A DNA stretch of 64,000 nt from Prorocentrum cordatum (GCA_963575745.1 CAUYUJ010016472.1:203147-267146), one strand, 5' to 3'. Numbered from the stretch's first letter, positions 1 to 11,695 are shown. Program-made: numbers and translations. Notes: generated by a model not told the origin, from the sequence alone.

Positions 1-205
1 TCGTGAAGACGACAAGAAAATCTTAGAACGTGCTTTGGTATGCCGACAGGCGAGCTGGGACGCTTCGCCGCTGCTTGAGTGCGGTGCGGGCTCGCGGCGA
101 CTCCCTGGTCCGGGAGCGGCCGGCACGACTGGGCGGCGCACCATAATTCGCCTCCGCGTGCAGCTTGGCGCGAAGGCGCCGAGCTCCGCACGGAGGGCGA
201 TCTTG
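1..205. other. GC-rich sequence, no gene recognised
   Basis: GC-rich single-copy-looking sequence. Short open frames exist on both strands, but none has a recognisable domain. It ends where a dispersed repeat begins. Confidence 0.4.
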
Positions 206-360
206 CAGGGGCCCTGGGGCACACACACATAGATAAACACAACTAGAAGAATTCCCCATACTTCCCCATATCTTCTGGGTGATTGTCTTCCCCCCCCCCT
301 CCCATATTTTCCCATATTTTCCTGGGGAATCGACGATTCCTTGTGTCTGTGTGTTTCTGC
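206..360 (+). repeat. Dispersed repeat, copy 1
   Basis: Begins AGGGGCCCTGGG and contains the doubled motif CCCATATTTT followed by GGGAATCGACGA and TTGTGTCTGTGT. The same order of motifs recurs at 3,995-4,100, so this is an interspersed repeat. Its origin is unknown. Confidence 0.6.
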
Positions 361-693
361 TCCCTCCCGAGATCTCTGAGTCGCACTCTTGCCACTGGCC
401 CAGCAGGGGAGCGAGGAGGAGCGGCGACACGCGGGAGCGAGCGCGAGAAGGTGTACACCACCGTGCCGCCAAGCACCGGGCGGAGTGCCCTCGGACCCCG
501 CCGATCTCTCGTCGTGATGAGATGCTGCGGGGCCTCTCGAGGGAGGGTCCGCCGAGTTCAGGAACTTCTGGGCGTCTTCGGCCGCTCTCCAGGATCCCCG
601 CGTGCGTTTTCCCGAGGCCTTGAAGCGAGGTTGGGAGCCCGTACGTCCCACGTGGCTTAAGATGGCCCGGGGGGGGCCGTCCTCAGGCTCTCT
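361..693. other. No gene recognised
   Basis: Mixed-composition sequence with overlapping short open frames on both strands. I see no domain, repeat array or inverted repeat. Confidence 0.35.
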
Positions 694-1860
694 TTGAGAG
701 CATTTGGGGCCATCCTGGAGGGCTTAGGGGGCGACCAGAAAAGTCAAAATCAGAAGAAAAACCTGGGTCCCTGCATGTTCGCGTACCCGCCTTCTAGTTT
801 TCAGAGCATCCGATACGGCCCAAAAGGTCCCCAAGATCGCCCCAAGACGGCTTCTCTAAGCCCCGACGAGCCCAAGAGAGGAATCCAGACTGACCTTACA
901 GACCCTCCCCCCAAGGTGACCCCTGAGACCGCCAGCAAGCCCCCAATAAGCTCCAAACATGCGCGCCTGGAGGCCCGCAAGAGGGCCCCAGGACGCCTCG
1001 AGAAATCCCCAAGAGGCTCTCGAGAAAGCAGAAAGAGGCCTCCAAGAGGCCCGCAAATGATCTCCCCGGGTGCGGGGCTCAAAAATATACACCACCACCA
1101 TCTCCCTAACCTCCTCCGTCTCCCGGGAAAGAGGAGGAGAGGAAGGGAAGGAAGGAGGGATCGAAGTGGTGTACCTTCTTGGGGCCCGCACCAGAGACTC
1201 CAAGAGGCCTGCAAGAGGCATCCAGCCCACGACTCAGGCACTGTGGCGGCTGAAGGGCCAGCGGTCGCGATCCCTCGCCGGCAAAGGTGTGCGTGGCGTG
1301 CCGAACGTTCCAACACTTTTGGACAATTCCAAAAGGTTCCCGGTGGCCCTGGACCAACCCGCAAGCCACCCAGAAAAAACAAGCGTCCGCCGGCGTTCCT
1401 GCTCGAGATGGACTCAAGACGGCCTGCAAAACGGTGAAGATGGCGCAGGATGCACCCAAGATGCCTCCAAGACGGCTCTAGGAGTCTAGATACCCCCAAG
1501 ATGGCCCCAAGAAGCCCCAGACGGCCCAAAATGAGCCAAAGACAGCTCCAGAAGGGCCCGAAGGGGCCAAAGGTTCTGATCAACCGTACGTCTTTCATAC
1601 ATTTAGCGTTCTTGCCTTTTCAGGCTTCCGACAGCCGAAGACGGCACCAGGGGCCTCCAAGATAGCCACATGACGGCCCGAGAAATCTCTATGATGGTCC
1701 CAAGATGGCCTCCAAGACGGCCAAGATGCCCAGGTATGCCCCCAAGATGCCTCCAAGATGGCTCAAAATAGCTCCAAGATGGCCCAGACGGCCCAGACGG
1801 GGCAAGATGGGCGCAAGACGGCATGAAGACAACCCAAGAGGCCTCTCAGAGGCAAAAGGT
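694..1860 (+). repeat. GGCCCCAAGA-type degenerate repeat block 1
   Basis: Made of loosely repeated 10-16-bp words such as CCAAGATGGCCC and CCAAGAGGCC. The long open frames here follow from this stop-poor repeat and are not genes. A non-repetitive core near 1,600-1,640 (GCCTTTTCAGGCTTCCG) reappears in the same position in other blocks of this family. A 124-bp inverted-repeat element is inserted at 1,069-1,192. Confidence 0.75.
1069..1192. mobile_element. Small inverted-repeat (MITE-like) element
   Basis: The left end starts GGTGCGGGGCTC and runs to TACACCAC. The right end, read in reverse complement, starts GGTGCGGGCCCC and also runs to TACACCAC, with about 20 of 27 positions matching. The centre is purine-rich (GGAAG repeats). 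I see no clear target duplication. It interrupts the surrounding GGCCCCAAGA repeat. Confidence 0.5.
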
Positions 1861-2359
1861 AACAGGCTCAGAAGGGAGAGAGCTGAGGATAAGCGCGAAC
1901 AGCACGTTAAGCAAGCAAAAACACTTTCTAATGGCCGATTGCAAAACCCTTAACCCAAAAATGTTGCAACGTCTTGGGGACGCATCTCTTACCTCCGCCA
2001 GCTTCCGCCGGCTTCTGCTGGCGGAGGTAGCCTCGTTCTACGCCCGCCGCCTTCTGCCGACATTCCGCCAAGGAAGAGATGGGAACTCTTTTGATCCTCG
2101 AAGGCAACGCCTTCTCTGGAGCGCACCAACAACCCTCCTTCCCTTTCCTGCACGATTCGGCCAATTGCGTCAGGCGCCCACCCCTACCTTCTACATCACT
2201 ACCATACCGCTCAGACCACGAACGTCGCAAAGAACACCCCGAGCGCCCACTCCAAAGCCAGCATCTCAGCCAGAAACGAAGAACTCATCCTCCTCTTAAC
2301 CAGCCTCCCCGCTAATAACCCTCCGCCTCCTCCTCATCCTCATCATCCCCTTGGCCATG
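1861..2359. other. No gene; contains a 13-bp perfect hairpin
   Basis: No domain-bearing frame. TACCTCCGCCAGC at 1,990-2,002 pairs perfectly with GCTGGCGGAGGTA at 2,017-2,029 around a 14-base loop. The role of this hairpin is unknown. Confidence 0.5.
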
Positions 2360-2592
2360 TGAGCGTTTCCTTATTCGGCGTTTCGATATTGGGCGGAAAG
2401 GGGGGGAGGGGGGGAGGGTCTGACTCTGGACCTCTGCTTAGTGCGACTGTTTGCGGCAGCGCGTCCCATGGAGGAGGCTCCGCCTGCCTGAAACAGTCCC
2501 CCAAAACAGCCAAGACCTGCCCCATGGGGAGGGGGAGGGGGGTACGAGGGCCCGCGCCGACCGGCGAAGCATTGAATAAGCCAACGATCACT
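2360..2592 (+). repeat. 230-bp dispersed repeat, copy 1
   Basis: Contains TTCGGCGTTTCGA, ATTGGGCGGAA, AGTGCGACTGTTT, a GGAGGNTCC-type motif, GAAACAG and GGGCCCGCGCCGA in fixed order. The same order recurs at 36,257-36,480, by eye at about 80% identity. The open frames in it are not conserved between the copies, so it is an interspersed repeat and not an exon. Confidence 0.75.
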
Positions 2593-3185
2593 TGAAGGCC
2601 ATGTGACTGCTCGCGCGACGAGTCCACCCGAGCACCTGGGGGGACAGCGGGGCACGGAGCGGCCTTCGGGGAGCCCCGCCGCCGCCGAGGCGCGGGTTCG
2701 CCTTCGGGCGGCACACGCCGGGGAAGCACGGGATGGCCGCCCTCCGCCCCCTGGTCATCCCACCTGTCCGTTTTTGCTTCGCGTGAGCGCTGCTCCTTTG
2801 CGTGCTGGTCTGCTCCTCCACCCCTTGTCCTCCTCTTCTTCTTTCACCGTTGCCCTCCACCTTTGTTCCCCCTCGATTATCTTCTTCTTCCTTCCGCCCC
2901 TCCTTCCGTTTTTGCGAGTCTTGCTCGCTTGGAGTTGGGCTCCAAGATGTCTAAGCTTCGAAGGTACACGAGGTCATCGGCCCTGGTCATCCCACTTGCG
3001 CTCACCCCCGCTAGGACGAAGCCAGGACGAGGATAACATCGGTTGAAGGTAAGCTGGGGGCCAAAGACACAATTATGAAATCCAAGACTGTCCATGACTA
3101 AGAACACAGGCTGTGAGCCCCAGGAAGGGCACTTCAATTTAAAAAAACGCCCTGAAGGGAGGATACCAAGATATAGTATTTAGAA
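2593..3185. other. No gene recognised
   Basis: GC-rich at the left, pyrimidine-rich in the middle. No domain or splice structure could be supported. Confidence 0.35.
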
Positions 3186-3248
3186 ATGAGAATTCAACAA
3201 CAACAACAACAACAAACGCAACAACATAAACCACACCAACAACAACGA

Positions 3249-3321
<73 letters not shown>

Positions 3322-3375
3322 AACCACAACAACAACAACAACAACAACAACAGCAGCAGCAGCAACAACAACAAC
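3186..3375 (+). repeat. (CAA)n microsatellite
   Basis: About 190 bp of nearly uninterrupted CAA triplets with a short CAG run near the right end. The poly-Val, poly-Leu and poly-Cys frames on the minus strand are artefacts of the repeat. Confidence 0.95.
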
Positions 3376-3994
3376 AATCCGCACCGCAAAACCTCACTTC
3401 AGCCACATGCCCAGAGGCAGTGAATGACCGTTCGGCCCCCTTACGCTGACATCCCCTCCCTCAATCCTTCCCTGCGTAACATCCACTCCCCACCCATCCC
3501 CTCACTTCCCTCCATGCTTTGACCTCACGTCCCGCTCTCTATCTCCCTGTCTCTCTCCCTCTACTTTCCTCCCTCCCTGACTCTTCCCCTCCCTCCCTCC
3601 CAACCCGTCATTGCACAAGTGTTACCGATCCTCTTACCATTACCGCCGACTTCTTGAGGACAAGAGCAGGTAGGGGTAGGGGCAAACAAATTGAGAGCAC
3701 GGATGTCTGCGATAGCACCAGGACGGAGCCACAGGCATGATCTGGTGAAACCCTCTGCCAGCCACTGGCCCCACGGTGTTGCACATGGGGCAACAGACGA
3801 CCCACTGGAGCAAATGACTTTGGAGAACCAGCCGGCCAGCCAGACGCTGGGTATTGCTCAATGGGAGGGGGGGCGACACATGGGTTGACGAAGAAACGTG
3901 CACCGCTCGTGCCGCTTTTGGGCCACAGGGCCCTGAAATGCACGAAAGGTGCACCTTTCTTCACCCTCCCATTGATCGCCCCCCCATTACTGAA
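3376..3994. other. No gene recognised
   Basis: Pyrimidine-rich (CTCCCT runs), then mixed sequence. No domain seen in any frame. Confidence 0.35.
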
Positions 3995-4100
3995 GGGGCC
4001 CTGGGACACACAAATAAATAGACACAAATAAAAAGATTCACCATATTTTCCCATATTTTCTAGGGAATCGACGACTAATTGTGTCTGTGTTTTTTCCCCT
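3995..4100 (+). repeat. Dispersed repeat, copy 2
   Basis: Shares AGGGGCCCTGGG, ATATTTTCCCATATTTTC, GGGAATCGACGA and TTGTGTCTGTGT, in the same order, with 206-360. It lacks the C-run present in copy 1. Confidence 0.6.
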
Positions 4101-4345
4101 CCTGAATTACGCAACGCCCGAAGACGGATCCCCGAGGAAGAGCCGGGGGCGCGCCGGGGCGCCCAGGGAGGCGAGGCTGGGCGGGCCAGCCTCTGCGCCG
4201 CGGGGCCTCGGGAGCGAGCGCCCCGCAGCTCGCGGAGCTGCACACCACAAAGCTCATGCCTTGCTCCCCGCACTCCTTCGTCCCCTCTCCTGGACCAGAA
4301 AAGTAACGACACCACCCCACCTACGGCCCCGGGGGGCTTAGCGTA

Positions 4346-4518
4346 CAGTCAAAAACCCTAATAAGGACGCGCGGTAAGGACGCAAGACCCTTGGAAGCCG
4401 AAGTTGGGATTTTGGGGGCGGCGGACGACGAAAACCTCAAGGACGCAAGAGCAAGGAAGAGCAAGGACGCAAGGGTACCCTGAGCAAAGTCACGCGTCCT
4501 TATTAGGGTGTTTGACTG
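4346..4518. mobile_element. Tc1/mariner-like MITE, copy 1
   Basis: A 173-bp element. The left terminus CAGTCAAAAACCCTAATAAG and the inverted right terminus CAGTCAAACACCCTAATAAG differ at one base, and the match continues to GGACGCG. TA dinucleotides flank it (4,344-4,345 and 4,519-4,520), the usual target duplication of the Tc1/mariner superfamily. The interior repeats AAGGACGCAAG. There is no transposase, so it would be non-autonomous. A same-length relative is at 43,274-43,446. Confidence 0.85.
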
Positions 4519-4869
4519 TATACCCAAAAACCTTGCGTAGTTATTTGCGTGGTGTAGACGCTACGGCGCCCGATGGGCCGTAGCGCAACATGGAGGGCCG
4601 CAGCCGTAGGTTGGGTGGTGTCGCTGCTGTTGTTGGTCGACGTCCCTGGAACCTAGCCAGACAAGAACGGGAAGCGCCGCTTTGTCAACAAGGCTTATCA
4701 GGTAACGTCTGGTTGAGCACGCCTAGAGCTTAGTGGTTGCCTGTGGTTGCTGTGGTTACTCTGGTGCGAACGTGCGTGTATGTACGCATGCCTGTGTATG
4801 CGCCTGTGTGAGCGGCTGCGTGCGTGTGTGCGCGCATGTGTGCAGGGTTGTGTCATGGAGCGACGGGAG
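4519..4869. other. No gene recognised
   Basis: Mixed sequence grading into GT/GC-rich words (TGTGTGCG) before the 49-bp minisatellite. Nothing else seen. Confidence 0.35.
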
Positions 4870-5085
4870 GGGGGATGTACGGCGTAAGTGCGGGATGTGT
4901 TGTGGGGGCGACGGGCGGGGAGAATGTACGGCGAGCGTGCGGGATGTGTTATGGGGGCGACGGGCGGGGGGGATGTGCGGCGTCCGTGCGGGATGTGTAA
5001 TGGGGGCGACGGGCGGGCGGGATGTACGGCGTGCGTGCGGGATGTGTTATGGGGGCGACGGGCATGGGGGGTTCGGCGTGCGTGA
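4870..5085 (+). repeat. 49-bp minisatellite
   Basis: CGGGATGTGT recurs at 4,891, 4,940, 4,989 and 5,038, giving a 49-bp unit that also carries GGGGGCGACGGGCGG and ATGTACGGCG. About 4.4 copies differ by a few substitutions. Confidence 0.9.
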
Positions 5086-5500
5086 GTGATGAAAGAGGAG
5101 GAGGAGGAGGAGGAGGAGGACGAGGGGGACGAGGCGAAGGAAGAGGATGACGGAGGAGACCTCAGAGACGGAGGAGACGGAGACCTCAGAGACGGAGGAT
5201 ACCTCAGAGACGGAGGAGACGGAAGAGATGGAGGATACAGGACCTCGAGCTAAGATGTTGCGAATGCCGTTTTCCGAGGATGTCTCTAGCGAGAGCCTCA
5301 TGTTTAACGAAAGACGTCTCAACCACACGGCTTCAACATCTCAATGTTTCGAGGATGTCTCGAGCGAAACGGCAAGTTCCAACGAGTCGCTGAATTTCGT
5401 GAGCGAGCTCCGAAACTAATGTTTCGAGGATGGCTCGAGCGAGAGCCTCATGTGTTACGAAAGGCGTCTCAACTACACGGCTTCAACATCTCCTTTGTTC
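5086..5500 (+). repeat. GGA tract plus 153-bp tandem duplication
   Basis: A GGAGGA run and GACGGAGGAGACCTCAGA repeats (5,095-5,240) precede two copies, offset by about 153 bp (from 5,273 and 5,426), of a segment containing GAGAGCCTCATGT, ACGAAAG, CGTCTCAAC and CACGGCTTCAACATCTC. Confidence 0.75.
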
Positions 5501-5869
5501 GAGGATGTCTTAGGCGAAACGGCCATTTTGAGCGGAATCCGCCAACGTATCAACATTTACAATCGGGAGTCAATTGTCCCTCGCGAGTTTGCTCTTTACT
5601 TATACCTCCCTGAGAAATGCTAGACAACTCCCATCACCTTCTCGTTCCGAGAAGGCGCTTCCCGTCATCCGCGACTGGGCCTGCACGATGTGGAGTGCTG
5701 GAATGCTGTCACTTGCCTGGTAGGGTCTTGTGATTGTCTAGGGCCGACCCCACCCCCCCTCATCGAGTGAAGGCGCAATCCGAAAACCGCCCCGCCAAGG
5801 TTGCTTCCCGGCACCCTCTTCGGCCTCCAGATGGCTGCCGCACTGCCCGAAGGGCCGCTCGCGGAGTGC
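5501..5869. other. No gene recognised
   Basis: Mixed sequence, no recognisable domain or repeat. Confidence 0.35.
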
Positions 5870-6330
5870 GCGAGGACAAGCGCAGGACGGCCCAGCGACC
5901 TTCCAAAAGGCGCCAAGTGCCTCCAAGAGGCCGGAGGAACCCCCTGAGAACTCTGGAAGGCATCCAAGGAAGCCTCCAGCGAAGCTGGAGGATGCCAACC
6001 AAAAAACGCGTATTAACAAAAAGCGTGTGCTTCCGATGCTCTGCAGCAGCAGAGTGCCAGGCCAAAAAATTGGAGAGCCCCAAGAAGCCCCAATATGTTC
6101 CAGCCCGAGGACGCTTCCAAGACAACTCCAAGACTGTCCGAAAAAACCTGAGGACGGCCAAGGAAGGCTCCAAGACGACACCAAGACCCACCCAGCCGCC
6201 CCCAAGATGTTTCAATCGAGCCTCTTCGCGAGAGCTGTATAAAACCATCGCGCCCAACACGGCCCCAAGACGCCCCGACGGGCCTCAACGGGCCCCAAAA
6301 AGGCCCCAAGAGAATTCAAACAGGCCCAAG
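5870..6330 (+). repeat. GGCCCCAAGA-type repeat block 2
   Basis: Degenerate CCAAGANGGCCCC words on the plus strand, with a non-repetitive stretch around 6,000-6,060. The 218-codon frame across it is a consequence of the repeat. Confidence 0.7.
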
Positions 6331-6803
6331 TGGCCCCCAGCAAGTCTCCAGCATGCTTCGAGACGGAGGAGGGGAAAGGCGGAGCAGTAGGAGAAGACGA
6401 AGAAGAATCCACCGACCCCCGCTTGCCAGGGGTGAAAAGGCGAGTGAGATAGCTGGCTGTCCCCCGCACCCTTTCCCCTCCCCCAGGGCTCAGAATCGCA
6501 TTCGAAGGGGGGGGGCTTGGGGGGGGGAGAGCTCCTCAATGACCCACGGGGCTTCCGGAGCTTCCAACTATAGAGGCGGTGGCCTCCCAAATGCACAAAA
6601 CTCCATCCAACCTTTCGCAAGCTGGGCTCCACCACGCTGGAGAGACCTCAAAGCCATGCTGCACAGCCTCAAGGCAGGACAGATACAATCGAGGCAGGCC
6701 AACAGTCTCAAGCACGCCCCGCGAGAAACTCTCGAAGAGGACCGCTGAGAGGGCCTCAGGAGGCAAACATCGAGACATTCCTATGGGAAAACGCACATCT
6801 TCT

Positions 6804-6835
<32 letters not shown>

Positions 6836-6915
6836 GCCTTTTCCGTCTTGACAGCGACCAAGACGTCCTCTGGGGCCCCAGAGATCGTCCAAAGACGACC
6901 GACAAGGCCCCAAAG
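6331..6915. other. No gene; short (CA)n run
   Basis: Purine-rich then mixed sequence. A (CA)n microsatellite lies at about 6,811-6,836. No coding signal seen. Confidence 0.4.
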
Positions 6916-7073
6916 GGTTAGGTCGGGCATGTCTCCGTACAGGGGGAGTTTGGACGAAAAACAAAAAATCCCCCCCCCACCACAGAAAAAAAAATAGTCG
7001 AAAAATCGTCCCCGAACTATGTTTTTACTATTTTTGGAAATATATCCTGTAGAGGGACAGGCCCGACTTAACC
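6916..7073 (+). mobile_element. GTCGGGCATGTCC-type MITE, copy A
   Basis: The left end GGTTAGGTCGGGCATGTC and the reverse complement of the right end, GGTTAAGTCGGGCCTGTC, match over about 28 bp and both continue into CTACAGG or GTACAGG. The interior is A-rich (ATAGTCGAAAAATC). AAA flanks both sides and could be a 3-bp target duplication. Three other members lie at 11,904, 12,258 and 45,868. No protein is encoded. Confidence 0.85.
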
Positions 7074-7310
7074 AAAGAGAACTCCAAGATGGCCCCAAGA
7101 CGGCCGCAGGGGCTCCCAGAACGACCCAGAAGAGCGCGATTGACATTTCCAGCCTTTCCCCCCCAGAAGGCCCCAATCGACCCCCAGAGGCTCCGGAGGC
7201 GCCCCCAAGCGGCCTCAGCGAGGCTCCCAAGAAGCCCCAAGGGCCCCTCAAGGAACCCCGAAAAGCTCCCCAGATGCCCCAAGCCCTCCAAGAGGCCCTA
7301 CCTGGGGGGT
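7074..7310 (+). repeat. GGCCCCAAGA-type repeat block 3
   Basis: Short block of CCAAGATGGCCCCAAGACGG-like words that abuts the right end of the MITE at 6,916-7,073. Confidence 0.7.
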
Positions 7311-7689
7311 CGGCGGGATGGCGCAAGCCACTTGAATGAAGAAGTATGCCAAGAAGACCGCAGCTGCTGCTTGAGACCCGAGCCAGCCCAGGCAGAGCAC
7401 TGAGCTGCAAAGGTCTTAAACCCAGCATCCTTCTGGCTGCGCTGCTGTGCTGGAAATGTTGCGGGGCTTGCTACAGGCAGCTCGATTTCATTGAAGTGGC
7501 AAGCAGCGCATCTCCGATAAGCGCCACTGATCATGACATCTTCATCACCACCCTACCCCCTACAGCTGTCCCAGTCCCTCCCTCCCAAAGTGTGCCCCCC
7601 CCCTGCGGCTCGTCTCCCCTCGCACTGATTTTCTCTTGTTCCCTCCCCTTCTCCCCCTCTCTCTCTCTCGACTCTCTGCCTCTCATACA
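7311..7689. other. No gene recognised
   Basis: Mixed sequence becoming pyrimidine-rich (CTCTCTC) before the ACAT microsatellite. No domain seen. Confidence 0.35.
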
Positions 7690-7846
7690 TACACACACAT
7701 AAACATACATACATACATACATACATACATACATACATACATACATACATACATACATACATAAATACATAAATACATAAATACATACATACACATACAT
7801 ACATACATACATACATACATACATACATACATACATACATACATGC

Positions 7847-7879
<33 letters not shown>

Positions 7880-7880
7880 T
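7690..7880 (+). repeat. (ACAT)n then (ACAG)n microsatellite
   Basis: About 155 bp of ACAT tetramers with scattered AAAT variants, then about ten ACAG tetramers. The Cys/Met/Tyr-Val minus-strand frames are artefacts. Confidence 0.95.
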
Positions 7881-8074
7881 GCAGATGTAACACATAAACC
7901 AAAGTAAGGGAGCCAGACGGTCATTCGTTGTCCCTGGGTGCGTGGCTGAAGTGGGGATCCGTGGTGAGGATTATGATTCTAGTGTTGTTGCGTTGTTGCT
8001 CTTGTTGGTGGTGCTGGTGTTGTTATTGTTACTGGTGCTGTTGCTGTTGTTGTTGTTTGTTGTTGTCGTCGTCC

Positions 8075-8370
8075 CACCCGCGACCCACCCAACGACCCAC
8101 CCACCGAAACCCAACCCGCGACCCACCTGCGACGCACCCCGCAACCCAGCCGCGACCCAACCGCGACCCACCCGCATCCGCGACTCATGCGCGACCCACC
8201 CGCGACCCACCCCGCGACCCACCCGCCACTCACCCGCCACCCACCCGCGACCCACCCGCGACCCACCCGCGACCCACCCCGCGACCCAGCCGCGACCCAG
8301 CCGCGACCCAGCCGCGACCCAGCCGCGACCCATTTGCGACCCACCCGCGACCCACCCGCGACCTACACAC
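8075..8370 (+). repeat. 11-bp minisatellite GCGACCCACCC
   Basis: Unit GCGACCCACCC, drifting to GCGACCCAGCC towards the right, repeated about 25 times. The long frames on both strands (RDPPATHP or GRGWVAGG) come from an 11-bp unit that reads in all frames without stops. Confidence 0.9.
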
Positions 8371-8519
8371 ATTGGTGTAGAGAAAGAATCGGCGCCTGCG
8401 GCGGGTTCGTTGCATAAGTTGTGATACTTTGGCGTGCGGCGGGCTTCTCCAGAGCCTCGCAGGCTGCCGACGTCCACACCGCCCCCTCACTCTTATCCGC
8501 ATATGCGGGGTGCCGCGTA

Positions 8520-8671
8520 TACAAATATGTATAGAACTCCATAGTTGTACATGTACATAAACATATGCACAAACATAAACATAAACATAAACATACACAT
8601 ACACATAGACACATACATATACAAATACATGTACCCATGCACATACAAATTCGTATACGTATACGTGTACG

Positions 8672-8718
<47 letters not shown>

Positions 8719-9010
8719 CTATACCTATACAGATACCTATACATATACATAAACATATACGTATACATATGTACATACACATACACATACACATACACAT
8801 ACAGACGCATGGACATATACACATACACATACACATACACGTACACATACACAACAATATTACATACACACATACATACATACATATATATATACATACA
8901 TACATACATATAAATATACATATACATATACATAACCACACATATATAGATGCATAGACATATTCATATTCCTATAAATATACATATACATATACATATA
9001 TATATATATA
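8520..9010 (+). repeat. TACATA-type AT-rich microsatellite, left of palindrome
   Basis: Nearly 500 bp of ACATACATA, ATATAC and ATAAAC words ending in a pure (AT)n run next to the palindromic element. Confidence 0.95.
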
Positions 9011-11235
9011 TATGGACAGCGCTATGGACCGCTCCCCCCCCCCCCCCAGCACCCATTCTACGCCTTCTCCCTCTTCCACGAAGCTGGAGACGCATCCTCT
9101 TCTCATCATCCCTGCTCCTTTCCGTTCCTCTTCCCGAGTCACGTGTTGCAAGCGGAATGTTTTTTCTAACGCAACCTCAGAAGATGCAAGCGTCCGCTTC
9201 CCCCGCCGTTGGGAGAACAGGTATAAGATATCAGCGGCAGCGCTAACAAGAACGATAAGCGAACCATATGATTTCTCAGGCATTCCAGGGATGCACAGGG
9301 ATGCGAAGTGACGATCGCTGTGCAGGCTCAGGGATCCCAGGGATTCCAGGGATGCGAAGTCACGATCCCTGAGCAGGCTCAGGGACCCCAGGGATTCCAG
9401 GGATGCGAAGTCACGATCCCTGTGCAGGCTCAGGGATCCCAGGGATCCCAGGGATTCCTAACCCTCCAGCAAAACCGACCTGGGGATCCACCAGCGATCC
9501 CGCGCTCAGAATCCCTGGGATCCCTGAGCCTGCTCAGGGATCGCGACGTCGGTTGTCAGCAAACCATATGATTTCTCAGGGATCCCAGGGATTCCAAGGA
9601 TGGCAAGTCACGATCCCTGAGCAGGCTCAGGGATCCCAGGGATTCCAGGGATGCGAAGTCACGATCCCTGTGCAGGCTCAGGGATCCCAGGGATCCCAGG
9701 GATTCCTAATCCTCCAGCAAAACCGACCTGGGGATCCACCAGCGATCCCGCGCTCAGAATCCCTGGGATCCCTGAGCCTGCTCAGGGATCGCGACGTCGG
9801 TGTCAGCAAACCATATGATGTCTCAGGGATCCCAGGGATTCCAGGGATGCCAAGTCACGATCCCTGAGCAGGCTCAGGGATCCCAGGGATTCCAGGGATG
9901 CGAAGTCACGATCCCTGTGCAGGCTCAGGGATCCCAGGGATCCCAGGGATTCCTAACCCTCCAGCAAAACCGACCTGGGGATCCACCAGCGATCCCGCGC
10001 TCAGAATCCCTGGGATCCCTGAGCCCGCACAGGGATCGCGACGTCGGTTGTCAGCAAACCATATGATTTCTCAGGGATCCCAGGGATTCCAGGGATGCGA
10101 AGTCACGATCCCTGAGCAGGCTCAGGGATCCCAGGGATTCCAGGGATGCGAAGTCACGATCCCTGTGCAGGCTCAGGGATCCCAGGGATCCCAGGGATTC
10201 CCAACCCCCCAAATCTTTGCGAAGTCGCCAGGCCGATTTTGCTGGAGGGTCAGGAATCCCTGGGATCCCTGGGATCCCTGAGCCTGCACAGGGATGGTGA
10301 CGTCGCATCCCTGGAATCCCTGGGATCCCTGAGCCTGCTCAGGGATCGTGACTTGGCATCCCTGGAATCCCTGGGATCCCTGAGACATCATATGGTTTGC
10401 TGACCACCGACGTCGCGATCCCTGAGCAGGCTCAGGGATCCCAGGGATTCTGAGCGCGGGATCGCTGGTGGATCCCCAGGTCGGTTTTGCTGGAGGATTA
10501 GGAATCCCTGGGATCCCTGGGATCCCTGAGCCTGCACAGGGATCGTGACTTCGCATCCCTGGAATCCCTGGGATCCCTGAGCCTGCTCAGGGATCGTGAC
10601 TTGCCATCCCTGGAATCCCTGGGATCCCTGAGAAATCATATGGTTTGCTGACAACCGACGTCGCGATCCCTGAGCAGGCTCAGGGATCCCAGGGATTCTG
10701 AGCGCGGGATCGCTGGTGGATCCCCAGGTCGGTTTTGCTGGAGGGTTAGGAATCCTGGGATCCCTGGGATCCCTGAGCCTGCACAGGGATCGTGACTTCG
10801 CATCCCTGGAAGCCCTGGGGTCCCTGAGCCTGCTCAGGGATCGTGACTTCGCATCCCTGGAATCCCTGGGATCCCTGAGCCTGCACAGCGATCGTCACTT
10901 AGCATCCCTGTGCATCCCTGGAATGCCTGAGAAATCATATGGTTCGCTTATCGTTCTTGTTAGCGCTGCCGCTGATATCTTATACCTGTTCTCCCAAAGG
11001 CGGGGGAAGCGGACGCTTGCATCTTCTGAGGTGGAGGAGGAGGAGGAGGAGGAGGAGGAGGAGGATGGACGAGGTGAAAGAGGGGAAGGAGATGCAGGAT
11101 CAAGTGGTTGGCTCTCCAGATGACGTTCAGTATTCGATGCCGCCGTCTCAGGGCGAGAACCGAATCTGGCAAAAAAGAAAATGCGAGTGCGATCAGCGCG
11201 AGCCGCGATGAAAATCAGTGGGTGTTGGGGGGGTC
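9011..11235. mobile_element. Palindromic foldback element built from 247-bp units
   Basis: The left arm (from about 9,173) and the right arm (to about 11,035) are reverse complements. Both carry AAGATGCAAGCGTCCGCTTC, then GAGAACAGGTATAAGATATC, then CATATGATTTCTCAGG. Inside are direct units of about 247 bp rich in AGGGATCCCAGGGATTCCAG. The landmark CATATGAT marks three units in the left arm and two in the inverted right arm, besides the outer pair. The arms meet at a spacer of about 22 bp near 10,210-10,232. Both outer ends fade into AT microsatellites. No transposase frame is visible; the 80-150-codon frames are repeat-derived. It could be a foldback transposon or a large inverted duplication. 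Confidence 0.8.
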
Positions 11236-11236
11236 T

Positions 11237-11239
<3 letters not shown>

Positions 11240-11294
<55 letters not shown>

Positions 11295-11295
11295 A

Positions 11296-11327
<32 letters not shown>

Positions 11328-11656
11328 CATATACATATACATAAACATATACATACACCTATATATTTATATAGACATAAGCATATACATATACCTATAC
11401 ATAAACATATACATACACATACAAGCATTATGTACACATGTTTATACATATACATATAGACATACATGTACACATACATATGCATGTGCATGTTCGTACA
11501 CATAGTCATATGCATTGTCATATACATAGTCATATACATGTGCGTTCACATATATAGATATATATATATACAGACAGATACGTACATATATACATATACG
11601 CATACCTATACAAATATACGTATATATACACACATGTATGTATACATATGTCTATC

Positions 11657-11688
<32 letters not shown>

Positions 11689-11695
11689 TACATAC
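11240..11695 (+). repeat. AT/TACA microsatellite, right of palindrome
   Basis: Pure (AT)n from about 11,240, then ACAT and ATACAT words for about 450 bp. It mirrors the microsatellite at 8,520-9,010 in position but not in orientation. Confidence 0.95.

Noticed and set aside
694-1598. Long frames on both strands (247 and 265 codons)
   Set aside because: They arise from the stop-poor GGCCCCAAGA repeat.
3139-3406. Poly-Val, poly-Leu and poly-Cys frames on the minus strand
   Set aside because: They are the three translations of one (CAA)n microsatellite.
7690-7880. CRISPR-like regular repeat
   Set aside because: A simple tetranucleotide microsatellite with no spacers, in a eukaryotic window.
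7928-8477. 150-170-codon frames on both strands
   Set aside because: An 11-bp stop-free minisatellite produces them; there is no domain or start context.
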